This document shows positions 1-6,151 of a stretch of DNA of 7,764 nt, one piece after another. The translations under genes were made by a program, and so were the position numbers. The stretch covers positions 1 through 7,764 of the forward strand of contig DAOVSZ010000121.1 in NCBI GenBank assembly GCA_030627725.1, in the 5' to 3' direction. The DNA comes from Desulfobulbaceae bacterium. GTDB lineage: Bacteria > Desulfobacterota > Desulfobulbia > Desulfobulbales > DAOVSZ01. Each line of letters starts with the position of its first letter. Position 1 is the first letter of the stretch. The notes below the pieces were generated by a model. That model ran no database searches and was not told the DNA's origin. It saw nothing but the letters and a program-made list of their open reading frames with translations.

Positions 1-129
1 CTGCACACGATCAGGCCTTCTCGCATAGCCAACTATAGCTCGTCAGCCTGCTTGTGCACATCTGAAGCACTGCTGAACAGTTACGGAATGGCGTTTAGGC
101 CATGTTTGCCGCTCCACCTGATTAGTTAC
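1..129. repeat. Intergenic repeat, copy 1 (cut by window edge)
   Basis: This stretch downstream of aroB matches the gap downstream of sat copy 1. Positions 41-130 align without gaps to 1371-1460 (offset 1330) with about 18 differences in 90, and the first 17 bases are identical to 1303-1319. Copy 2 carries about 28 extra bases between these two blocks. Shared landmarks are GCCTGCTTGTGCACATCTG, CTGAACAGTTAC, GTTTAGGC and GCTCCACCT. No coding sequence is seen here. It looks like a dispersed, non-coding intergenic repeat whose left end lies outside the window. The family is not recognised. Confidence 0.8.
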
Positions 130-158
130 ATAAAATTCAAGTGACATTGAGAATCTCT

Positions 159-1235
159 TCACCTGGCAATAACCTGATCAATAAGGGATTCAGGGACATC
201 GTCCGTAACAGTGACCTTTCCGATTGTGGTCGGCAGGACAAAAAAGGGCCTGCCGGCCACTGCTTTTTTATCAGTCTTGAGATAGGCCTTGATCCTGTCC
301 CTGTCCAGTTCCTTCGGGATATCAACAGGAAGTCCGTAACTCCTGATAAGTTCTTTTGTCCGCCCCGCGTCTTCAGAGGGAAAAAGTGACTTTCCTACAG
401 CAAGCTTACAAGCGGCCTCCATGCCCATTGCTACCGCCATCCCATGTGCAATGGCGAAATCCGAGGCAGCCTCCACCGCATGCCCGATCGTATGGCCGAA
501 ATTCAAGATTCGCCTCAGGCCTGATTCCCTCTCGTCAGCCTCCACGACCTTTGCCTTGATCGTGCAGCATATCCGGATCGTCTCCTCAAGGACCGGAAGA
601 TTCAGATCAAGGATGGAAGTCCGGTTCTTTTCAAGATATTCAAAAAATGATGCGTCATAGATGATACTGTATTTGATGACCTCGGCAAGCCCGTTTAACA
701 GCTCCTCACGAGGCAGGGAGGAAAGGACGTTGCTGTCGATATAGACACACTGAGGCTGGTAGAAAGACCCGACAAGATTCTTGCCCTCCGGAATATCCAC
801 TCCTGTCTTCCCTCCCACCGAACTGTCAACCTGGGAGAGAAGCGTTGTGGGGACCTGAATAAAGGGGATGCCACGCATGTAAACAGCCGCCAGAAATCCT
901 GTGATGTCGCCTGTCACACCGCCGCCCAGGGCGATAAGCGCGTCCTTTCGGTCAACACCGATTAAGGCCAGCTTACTTGCCAGTTTGGCGACTGTTTCCA
1001 GATTTTTGCTCACCTCTCCCTGCGGAAAGGTGATAAGTTCGGCCTGCACATCCGCTGCCTTGAGTGAGTTAAGAAACATCTCACCCAACAACCCGGCAAC
1101 ATGCGCGTCCGAAACTACCACATACCGTTTTGCTATGTTACGCTTTTTTATATCATCTCCAATCTCATGCAGCAGACCATCTTTTATGAGAATTGGATAG
1201 GACCTCTCGCCCAATCCGACTTCAATCTCTTTCAT
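159..1235 (-). CDS. aroB: 3-dehydroquinate synthase (AroB)
   Basis: This cytoplasmic enzyme catalyses the second step of the shikimate pathway, turning DAHP into 3-dehydroquinate with NAD+ and a divalent metal. The 358-residue length is normal for the family. Visible motifs are the NAD-binding GGGVTGD at residues 104-110, the PTTLLSQVDSSVGGKTGVD segment at 129-147, and the metal ligands E185 (in LAEVIKY), H248 (in NFGHTIGH) and H264 (in AHGM), in the same spacing as in E. coli AroB. The ATG start is supported by a GAAGGG ribosome site seven bases upstream. It lies downstream of sat copy 1 on the same strand, but a 213-bp gap filled by a repeat separates them, so co-transcription is uncertain. 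No clear hairpin-plus-T-run terminator is seen after the stop. The gene appears intact and ordinary. Confidence 0.97.
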   Translation of the reverse strand: MKEIEVGLGERSYPILIKDGLLHEIGDDIKKRNIAKRYVVVSDAHVAGLLGEMFLNSLKAADVQAELITFPQGEVSKNLETVAKLASKLALIGVDRKDALIALGGGVTGDITGFLAAVYMRGIPFIQVPTTLLSQVDSSVGGKTGVDIPEGKNLVGSFYQPQCVYIDSNVLSSLPREELLNGLAEVIKYSIIYDASFFEYLEKNRTSILDLNLPVLEETIRICCTIKAKVVEADERESGLRRILNFGHTIGHAVEAASDFAIAHGMAVAMGMEAACKLAVGKSLFPSEDAGRTKELIRSYGLPVDIPKELDRDRIKAYLKTDKKAVAGRPFFVLPTTIGKVTVTDDVPESLIDQVIAR

Positions 1236-1255
1236 ATACGTTCCCTTCTTTTAAA

Positions 1256-1459
1256 GTAACTATTCAGCAGCACCCCATCCGGAGTCTCGCGGGCTCGCTT
1301 ACCTGCACACGATCAGGCTGGTTCACATAGGACTACTATCGGAGTCTTCGCTCCGCTCCGCTTACCTGTTCGCCAGCCTGCTTGTGCACATCTGGGGCAC
1401 TTCTGAACAGTTACAGGGTGGTGTTTAGGCAAAGGATTCGGCTCCACCTTAATAGTTAT
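1256..1459. repeat. Intergenic foldback repeat, copy 2
   Basis: This fills nearly the whole gap between sat copy 1 and aroB. It starts with GTAACTATTCAGCAGCACCCC and the segment ending at 1414 is the near-inverse of this (18 of 22 positions pair), so 1256-1414 can fold back on itself. A second inner pair is CAGGCTG (1314-1320) with CAGCCTG (1374-1380). The motif TAACTATT recurs inverted at 1451-1458, at the extreme right end. Inside, GGAGTCT..CTTACCTG occurs twice (1281-1305 and 1341-1368), an internal duplication absent from copy 1. The right end overlaps the last codons of sat copy 1. It is MITE-like or REP-like in form; no transposase or target duplication is visible. Confidence 0.8.
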
Positions 1460-2657
1460 CTTTTAAATAGTAATCCTGAAGGATCGTTAACACCTCGATC
1501 CTGCTGAACTCAGACGGCACCTCCTCCGCCTTGCCTTGAGCGAGCATTTTTCGTAATTTGGTCCCAGACACGAGAATCCTGTCATCAGGATCATCCGTTG
1601 GGCAGGTCTTCAGCGAGGCCATCCCGTTGTTTTTTATCGACCAGAAGGCCCAGTCCACCTTCAAGGGCTGCAGTTCCAGTGCGCCCTCCCATAATGTATC
1701 AAAAATTGCCTGGGCCTCAAACAGGCCGTAAAAATCACCGATTCCGGCATGGTCACGGCCGACCAGAAGATGCGAACAGCCGAAATTCTGGCGAATAATT
1801 GCATGCAGCAGAGCCTCTCTTGGCCCGGCATACCGCATGAACATCGGATACACTCCAAGAAGCGTCCGATCTGCATCAAAATAATTCTCAATTAAGGTAG
1901 TATAACATTGCATCCGTATCTCTGCAGGCACTTCGCCCGGATGAGTGGCGCCTACAACCGCGTGGATAAAAAGGCCGTCCAGAAATTCCTGCGCCAGTTT
2001 GCAAATATACTCCTGTGAGCGGTGCATGGGGTTCCTGGTCTGAAAAGCGGCAACAGTCGACCATCCCCGCTCTTCAAAAAGGCGGCGTGCATCTTCAGGT
2101 CTGTAAGCATTTTCATAGTCTTCTGCGAATGTTCCCTCGTAGAGTGTCCTGACCGGCCCACCAACATAGTATTTTCCCGAGCCAAGCACCTCCCGCACCC
2201 CCGGATGCTCGTCCCTGGCTACCATCCAGAACTCGTCCCTGTTGTACGATCCCTGCCCCATGAAAGAGCATTCACACTCTCGCTCCTTGTTCGGCTCATA
2301 CACCTCTTCCACTGTCATAACAGCCAGCAGAGAATCCCCATGACAAAGGGCAACCTCACCCTCCTTGAATGTCAATTTATCAACAGCAAAAGTCACAGGC
2401 AGCGGCCACAAGACCCCAGGATCAGATTTTCTGAGTTTCATCTCATCAAGGCAACCCTCATAATCATCCCTGCCCATGAACCCGGTCAGAGGAGAAAACG
2501 CCCCCATGCCCATCATGAGAAGATCTCCTGCCTCACGGTCAGAGACCTGAAGCTTCGGCAGACTTTCGGCCCGTTTTTTTTCATCCTCAAGTTCCTTGCC
2601 GGTCAGCATGACCGACGTCAGCACCTTTTCCGAACCATGCGGACTAACAAGCGCCAT
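1449..2657 (-). CDS. sat: Divergent ATP sulfurylase paralog (sat copy 1)
   Basis: This is a 402-residue protein of the homomeric sulfate adenylyltransferase family, which forms adenosine 5'-phosphosulfate and pyrophosphate from ATP and sulfate, or the reverse. Family motifs present are QTRNPMHR at 206-213, [13 protein letters not shown] near 284-296, GRDHAGIGDFYG at 300-311 and SGTKLRK at 364-370. Two features are odd. The HxxH nucleotidyl-transfer motif reads H212-R-S-Q215, with a CAG codon where the paralog at 3924-5201 has His. The zinc-site pattern CxxC-x8-CxH of that paralog is S340, N343, C352, T354 here, so only one ligand remains. A conserved-looking lysine (K245 in copy 2) is H239. 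The reading frame is intact, and the ATG has a strong GGAAGGAGGG site seven bases upstream. Family membership is sure; catalytic activity is doubtful. The last codons lie in the flanking repeat. Confidence 0.92.
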   Translation of the reverse strand: MALVSPHGSEKVLTSVMLTGKELEDEKKRAESLPKLQVSDREAGDLLMMGMGAFSPLTGFMGRDDYEGCLDEMKLRKSDPGVLWPLPVTFAVDKLTFKEGEVALCHGDSLLAVMTVEEVYEPNKERECECSFMGQGSYNRDEFWMVARDEHPGVREVLGSGKYYVGGPVRTLYEGTFAEDYENAYRPEDARRLFEERGWSTVAAFQTRNPMHRSQEYICKLAQEFLDGLFIHAVVGATHPGEVPAEIRMQCYTTLIENYFDADRTLLGVYPMFMRYAGPREALLHAIIRQNFGCSHLLVGRDHAGIGDFYGLFEAQAIFDTLWEGALELQPLKVDWAFWSIKNNGMASLKTCPTDDPDDRILVSGTKLRKMLAQGKAEEVPSEFSRIEVLTILQDYYLKDNY

Positions 2658-2687
2658 GACACAACCCTCCTTCCGTTAAGAGAAATA

Positions 2688-2723
2688 ACAATTGACAATT
2701 ATTTATTGTTAACCGACAATTGA
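2688..2723. repeat. Short direct and inverted repeats in the sat1/kinase divergent region
   Basis: ACAATTGA occurs at 2688-2695 and again at 2716-2723, 28 bp apart, each containing the palindrome CAATTG. In addition TAACAAT (2686-2692) and ATTGTTA (2705-2711) are a perfect 7-bp inverted pair. The AT-rich block lies just upstream of the sat copy 1 ribosome site. It also includes TTGACA (2692-2697) and GACAAT (2715-2720) with a 17-bp spacer, a weaker possible plus-strand promoter. Regulatory use is inferred from position only. Confidence 0.4.
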
Positions 2724-2757
2724 AGTACCTGGCAACAGAGAATGTTTGCTGTCACAA

Positions 2758-2784
2758 GTAAATTGAACTCTGCCTTCAATTTAC
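2758..2784. promoter_or_regulatory. Perfect 10+10 bp inverted repeat, candidate operator
   Basis: GTAAATTGAA (2758-2767) and TTCAATTTAC (2775-2784) are exact reverse complements separated by the 7-bp spacer CTCTGCC. The palindrome covers the -35 element of the predicted kinase promoter and ends two bases before its -10 element, the place expected for a repressor site. No T-run follows it, so a terminator is unlikely. The binding protein is unknown. Confidence 0.55.
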
Positions 2785-2792
2785 GGTATTAT
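2763..2792 (+). promoter_or_regulatory. Predicted sigma70-type promoter of the kinase-like gene
   Basis: TTGAAC (2763-2768) and TATTAT (2787-2792) are separated by 18 bp and match the -35 and -10 consensus at four and five of six positions. The start codon is 55 bp downstream of the -10 element. The -35 element sits inside the inverted repeat at 2758-2784, suggesting controlled expression. This is a sequence-based prediction only. Confidence 0.45.
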
Positions 2793-2847
2793 AGTTTTTA
2801 CTGGAAGGCAACAAAGAAAGAAATACCTTGGTTACCGGACAACAACC

Positions 2848-3849
2848 ATGTACACATCACCAGACACACTTCCGGACCATATTGCCGTAAAGCTCAAAGA
2901 ACGTACTGCAAGAAGCGGCATCCGCCGGAAACCGAAGGTGTTTCACGACACCTCCAACTTCACCGCCATTGATTATGGTGATATTATCTTTGTCGACAAC
3001 CGATATTTCTGGGTCTCAGGCTATACCAGAGAAGGACGCTTCGGTGTTGACGATCAGCCAAAACCCTGGGTCCCCAGGACAATCGATCTTGCCACGAACC
3101 AAAGCTATATCCTCAAACTTGTCTTCCATGAAACATTCAACATTACGATGGGCGATTTCGAGATAAAATGCTACCGGAGTCCGGAAAAAGAGGCCAGGGT
3201 CATCGAACTTGTTCAGGGACACGAACGGTTTATGCAGGGGTATGCGGTTGAAGATGACGGAGGGAATCTGGTGCGGATCCTGGACGTGATTCTCGGCAAA
3301 AGGCTGGACAAATACGTTACAGGCAGAGAGGGCGCCCACCGTGAATATTATGAAACCGCACTGCCTGCAATTCTCGCCGAGTTTTCAAAATGCACCGAGG
3401 GAATTGTCTTTCTGCATAAAAACGGCCTCAAGCATGGTGATATCAGGCGCGACCACATCCTGGTCGAATACAGCACCGGCATGTTCAAGTGGATCGATTT
3501 CGACTATGACTTCTACTACCCGGAGCGGCCGTATTCACTCGACATCTTTGAACTGGGCAACATCCTGCTCTATATCGCCGGACGCGGCAATTATTATCCG
3601 AACGAGATCCTTAACAATCCTGAGATGGGCGACAAGGTGCTCTCCACAATTCGATGGGACGACACCTCGCTCATCTCAAAGAACCGCATCGTCAATCTCA
3701 AAAAAATCTATCCCTACATTCATGAAGAATTAAACAACATCCTCCTTCATTTTTCCCAGGGCACGAATGTCTTTTACGAGACGGTGGACGAATTCTACAC
3801 GGATCTCAAGGCATTTAGCAAAAGCCTTCCGCAACAGAACACAGGTTAG
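2848..3849 (+). CDS. Protein-kinase-like protein between two sat genes
   Basis: This is a 333-residue soluble protein with the core of the eukaryotic-type protein kinase fold; no signal peptide or membrane segment is seen. Motifs in order: a glycine-rich stretch G58-x4-G63-x2-G66; a candidate ATP-binding lysine K90 (YILKLVF); a candidate helix-C glutamate around E115; catalytic loop H196-G-D198-I-R-R-D-H203; D217-F-D219 in place of DFG; and D232-I-F-E-L-G237, matching the conserved DxxxLG of subdomain IX. The catalytic aspartate and metal-site aspartate are present, but the usual loop asparagine is H203. The catalytic loop resembles atypical, RIO- or LPS-kinase-like families more than Hanks kinases. 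It is divergent from sat copy 1 and convergent with sat copy 2. No strong ribosome site precedes the ATG, but no other in-frame ATG lies upstream. The substrate is unknown; control of sulfate activation is only an inference from position. Confidence 0.8.
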   Translation: MYTSPDTLPDHIAVKLKERTARSGIRRKPKVFHDTSNFTAIDYGDIIFVDNRYFWVSGYTREGRFGVDDQPKPWVPRTIDLATNQSYILKLVFHETFNITMGDFEIKCYRSPEKEARVIELVQGHERFMQGYAVEDDGGNLVRILDVILGKRLDKYVTGREGAHREYYETALPAILAEFSKCTEGIVFLHKNGLKHGDIRRDHILVEYSTGMFKWIDFDYDFYYPERPYSLDIFELGNILLYIAGRGNYYPNEILNNPEMGDKVLSTIRWDDTSLISKNRIVNLKKIYPYIHEELNNILLHFSQGTNVFYETVDEFYTDLKAFSKSLPQQNTG

Positions 3850-3866
3850 GAACTCAGCAAGAAAAA

Positions 3867-3898
3867 AAAAAGGAGACACCCGAAGGTATCTCCTTTTT
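3867..3898. terminator. Convergent intrinsic terminator with UUCG tetraloop
   Basis: Arms 3867-3880 and 3885-3898 form a 14-bp hairpin around a 4-base loop between the convergent kinase-like gene and sat copy 2. On the minus strand the loop is UUCG closed by C-G, a very stable tetraloop. The single non-Watson-Crick position is then a G-U wobble, and about ten T residues follow. On the plus strand the same position is a C-A mismatch followed by TTTTT. It should therefore terminate both transcripts, and sat copy 2 best. Confidence 0.88.
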
Positions 3899-3923
3899 AT
3901 AACACTATCTCTCGTCAATCAGA

Positions 3924-5201
3924 TTACATTGCGTCGCCGGAAGCTGCGCCCTGCATCTTGACCTCAACCTTCTCGGTCAGGCCTTCATAGTACGCACGGA
4001 GGATAACGAGGACTTCGTCACGTCCGAAGTGGTCCGGAATATCAGCGCCATCAGAAAGCGCCTTACGCAGTTTGGTGCCGGAAAGGATAACACGGTCTTC
4101 TTTGGCGTGCGGGCAGGTCCTGAGGGACGCCATACCGTCACACTTGAAGCAGTAGAAGGTCCAGTCGATCTTCAGCGGCTGGCAGAGAAGCGCCTTGCCT
4201 GCAGCTTCAGGCGTGGGGATCTCGTCAAAGATATCCTGGGCCTCGAACAGACCGTAGAAATCGCCAACACCTGCGTGGTCGCGGCCGATGATCATGTTGT
4301 TCACGCCGTAGTTCTGACGGAAGGTGGCATGCAGAAGTCCCTCACGAGGACCGGCATAACGCATGTCAAGGGGATACCCGCCCTGGACAATGTTGTCTTT
4401 AACAAAATAGTTCTCAACCAGACAGTCAATAGCTTCGACACGGACATCGGCAGGAATGTCGCCCGGTTTCAGGTTACCGATCAGGGAGTGGATGATAACG
4501 CCGTCACAAACTTCTACTGCGATCTTGCAGAGGTATTCGTGGGAGCGGTGCATCGGGTTACGAAGCTGCAGAGCGGCAACGTCTTTCCAGCCTCTCTCAT
4601 CAAAAATGGCGCGGGTCTCAGCCGGGGTCAGGTAAACACCTTTGTACTTGGCCGGGTATTCACCTTCGGACAGTACCTTTACGGAACCGGCGAGGTTGTA
4701 GTCTTTCTGGTTCATGACCATAATGACGCCGGGATGGTCTTCCGGCGCGATCTGCCAGAATTTCTCACCCTCGGACTCTTCGCCTTTGCCGCGGAAGACT
4801 TTCTCGCATTCCCATTTCTTGTCAGCCTCGGTCATCTCAAACTTCTCAGAGACCTTCATGGTAGCGAATGCCTCACCCTCGAATACAAGAGCAATTTCGT
4901 CACCTGTGTTGACTGCGTCAGCATCTGCCTTGGCGCAGTCCAGGGTCACGGGAACCGGCCAGAATGTGCCGTCCGCAGTTGTCATGTTTTCACAAACGCT
5001 CTTCCAGTCTGCCTTGTTCATGAAGCCTTCAAGCGGGCTGAACCCACCGATACCCATCATAATCAGGTCGCCTTTGGCGCGAGCGCTGATCTGAAGCTGC
5101 TTCAAGCCAGCTGCTTTTTCTTTTTCAGCTTCCAGTGCAGAACCATGAAGCAGAGCGCAAACCAATCCTTTTCCACCATGAGGTGCAACTAATTTCGACA
5201 T
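3924..5201 (-). CDS. sat: ATP sulfurylase, canonical (sat copy 2)
   Basis: This 425-residue sulfate adenylyltransferase is the cytoplasmic enzyme that activates sulfate to APS for dissimilatory reduction, or makes ATP from APS and pyrophosphate in reverse. Signature residues are all present: [10 protein letters not shown] at 212-221 with an intact HxxH (H218, H221), [12 protein letters not shown] at 306-317, SGTKLRK at 374-380, and a zinc-site pattern C351-x2-C354-x8-C363-x-H365 like that of bacterial and archaeal zinc-containing ATP sulfurylases. About half the residues of the core agree by eye with the paralog at 1449-2657, so this is not a recent duplication. The C-terminus is longer than in that paralog. 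The ATG follows an AAAGGAG site by ten bases. A strong promoter lies about 190 bp upstream and a good terminator follows. This is probably the main sulfate-activating enzyme; aprAB and qmo genes are not in the window. Confidence 0.96.
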   Translation of the reverse strand: MSKLVAPHGGKGLVCALLHGSALEAEKEKAAGLKQLQISARAKGDLIMMGIGGFSPLEGFMNKADWKSVCENMTTADGTFWPVPVTLDCAKADADAVNTGDEIALVFEGEAFATMKVSEKFEMTEADKKWECEKVFRGKGEESEGEKFWQIAPEDHPGVIMVMNQKDYNLAGSVKVLSEGEYPAKYKGVYLTPAETRAIFDERGWKDVAALQLRNPMHRSHEYLCKIAVEVCDGVIIHSLIGNLKPGDIPADVRVEAIDCLVENYFVKDNIVQGGYPLDMRYAGPREGLLHATFRQNYGVNNMIIGRDHAGVGDFYGLFEAQDIFDEIPTPEAAGKALLCQPLKIDWTFYCFKCDGMASLRTCPHAKEDRVILSGTKLRKALSDGADIPDHFGRDEVLVILRAYYEGLTEKVEVKMQGAASGDAM

Positions 5202-5271
5202 GTCTTTGATTCTCCTTTTACTAAAATTACGGGTTGTTAGATCACAATTAACAGAGATACCTTAACTTCTC

Positions 5272-5301
5272 AAACAATAACCGTTAAAACAATAACCGTT
5301 A
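5272..5301. repeat. Two perfect tandem 15-bp repeats upstream of sat copy 2
   Basis: AAACAATAACCGTTA occurs at 5272-5286 and again, exactly, at 5287-5301, with the first four bases repeated once more at 5302-5305. Each unit contains TAAC-C-GTTA, a small dyad. The repeats lie 70-100 bp upstream of the sat copy 2 start, inside the leader if transcription begins at the promoter at 5395-5423. They could be protein-binding half-sites or a recent slippage duplication; nothing in the sequence decides between these. Confidence 0.7.
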
Positions 5302-5351
5302 AAACGGCAGACATACGAACATTCGATTCATGAAACACTGTCCGCAACAAG

Positions 5352-5373
5352 AAAATGAACAGCTATTCATTTT
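5352..5373. promoter_or_regulatory. Near-perfect 22-bp palindrome just downstream of the sat copy 2 transcription start
   Basis: AAAATGAA (5352-5359) and TTCATTTT (5366-5373) are exact inverse repeats around CAGCTA, whose central AGCT is itself a palindrome; only one symmetric pair of positions fails to match. It lies about 15-35 bp downstream of the predicted sat copy 2 transcription start, a common place for a repressor site. The regulator is unknown. Confidence 0.5.
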
Positions 5374-5394
5374 TATAATCGATCAAAGAATGAG

Positions 5395-5423
5395 ATTCTA
5401 AAGAGTGTCAAGGAAATTGTCAA
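5395..5423 (-). promoter_or_regulatory. Predicted sigma70 promoter of sat copy 2
   Basis: Read on the minus strand, TTGACA (5418-5423) and TAGAAT (5395-5400) are separated by exactly 17 bp, matching the consensus at six and five of six positions. A second TTGACA lies 12 bp further downstream on the minus strand (5406-5411). Transcription would start near 5388 and leave a leader of about 190 bases before the sat copy 2 start codon. Confidence 0.7.
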
Positions 5424-5459
5424 GAAAAAAGTCACTTCAATTATATGCAGGAATGGATA

Positions 5460-5485
5460 CCGGAATGGTCTTTCCGGCGTTTTTT
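5460..5485 (+). terminator. Plus-strand intrinsic terminator without an obvious gene
   Basis: CCGGAA (5460-5465) pairs perfectly with TTCCGG (5472-5477) around the loop TGGTCT and is followed by CG and six T residues (5480-5485). The orientation is plus, while the nearest genes on both sides are on the minus strand. It could end antisense or small-RNA transcription starting near the TATAAT at 5374-5379. The stem is only six base pairs. Confidence 0.5.
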
Positions 5486-5631
5486 CACCGGTATGAAAGG
5501 GGTTGCAGCGTTTTTTTACGAGAAAGCGGGCAGTGCTTGAGCTCATCATACATTCAAAGAAAACAACAGACAGGATGAAAATGAAATGATGGAGGATTCA
5601 GAACATCTCTTTTTCAAAGGATTTGAGACGC

Positions 5632-5671
5632 AAAAGTGCATTGAAAGGACACACCTGTCCTCTCAACGCAC
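5632..5671 (-). terminator. Terminator of the flagellar operon
   Basis: Arms 5636-5651 and 5656-5671 form a 16-bp stem with a 4-base loop. On the minus strand both imperfect positions are G-U wobbles, while on the plus strand they are A-C mismatches, so the hairpin is built for minus-strand RNA. TTTT follows (5632-5635). It lies about 55 bp after the flaG stop and probably ends the fliD-fliS-flaG transcript before the sat copy 2 promoter. The T-run is short. Confidence 0.65.
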
Positions 5672-5724
5672 GAAGCGCATTTTCAACAATAAAAAGGGCG
5701 GGAAAGGTCTGGAACGCGATCGAA

Positions 5725-6147
5725 TCAGGCCTTTTTGTCGTAGAGAAACCCGACCAGGTCATTTAATTTCTTTTTCAGCTCCAGAATCTCTTCAGACGGA
5801 AACTGCCGCACGAGATCCCCACTTGTTCTTTCCGTCACCCGAACGATAATGCTGTCTGTCTGCTGGTGTTGGGAAAGCCCAAGGCTCAAGGTACTGCCGA
5901 TGGAGTCAAGATGCTGCTGAATTTCCGCGGCAAATTCCTCGATTTCCTCCTGGGATAAGTGCTTCGCCTCCTTCTTCCCCTTGCCGCCCCTGTTGTGCAA
6001 GGCCTTATCGTCCAGAGCAGTCGTCTCTGCTTCAGAGCTCTCCTGCACAGGCTGCACCTGAGGTTTTACCCTGTCCTCAACCTCGACGGCCGGGACTGCC
6101 GGCACGCCATACCCTTTTACGTCTGTGCTCACATTTACGTCAACCAT
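5725..6147 (-). CDS. flaG: FlaG family flagellar protein
   Basis: This 140-residue FlaG family protein is associated with flagellar filament assembly; in several bacteria its loss changes filament length. The N-terminal half (about 1-65) is low-complexity, rich in Val, Glu, Pro and Lys. The C-terminal half is the FlaG domain: a helix LSQEEIEEFAAEIQQHLDSI, then LSLGLSQHQQTDSIIVRVTE, SGDLVRQFPSEEIL and a C-terminal helix ending GFLYDKKA. The ATG at 6147 is chosen because GGAGGG lies directly before it. An in-frame TTG at 6159 overlaps that ribosome site and is not used here. It is the last gene of the fliD-fliS-chaperone-flaG operon, 28 bp after the previous stop, and is followed by the terminator at 5632-5671. 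The exact mechanism of FlaG is not well settled. Confidence 0.88.
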   Translation of the reverse strand: MVDVNVSTDVKGYGVPAVPAVEVEDRVKPQVQPVQESSEAETTALDDKALHNRGGKGKKEAKHLSQEEIEEFAAEIQQHLDSIGSTLSLGLSQHQQTDSIIVRVTERTSGDLVRQFPSEEILELKKKLNDLVGFLYDKKA

Positions 6148-6151
6148 AATA

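Larger units (their letters stand above)
5202..5724. other. 523-bp gene-free region between sat copy 2 and flaG
   Basis: No convincing gene is seen here. The region holds the sat copy 2 leader and promoter, a 15-bp tandem repeat, a near-perfect 22-bp palindrome, a plus-strand hairpin with T-run, and the flagellar operon terminator, each listed separately. A second T-run, preceded by a short TTTCA/TGAAA hairpin, lies at 5483-5516. A plus-strand frame opening at 5586 runs into the 3' end of flaG and has no recognisable product. Confidence 0.7.

Noticed and set aside
1256..1459. The repeat as an insertion sequence or integron attachment site
   Set aside because: It has no transposase or integrase frame, no clear target-site duplication, and is too short to be autonomous.
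2692..2720. TTGACA-17-GACAAT as the main promoter of the kinase-like gene
   Set aside because: The -10 match is weaker than in the promoter at 2763-2792, which is closer to the gene; it is kept only as a possible secondary signal.
2022..2723. A 233-codon open frame on the plus strand opposite sat copy 1
   Set aside because: It is antisense to the confirmed Sat frame, with low-complexity translation and no family features.
4029..5192. A 387-codon open frame on the plus strand covering almost all of sat copy 2
   Set aside because: It is antisense to a gene with complete Sat motifs, shows no recognisable domain, and its length follows from the codon use of the real gene.
5272..5305. Tandem 15-bp units considered as the start of a CRISPR array or replication iterons
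   Set aside because: There are no spacers between units, only two full copies, and no cas, rep or dnaA-like genes in the window.
5586..5849. An 87-codon plus-strand frame starting ATGATGGAGG between sat copy 2 and flaG
   Set aside because: It crosses the flagellar terminator hairpin and the 3' end of flaG on the opposite strand, and the translation resembles no known protein.
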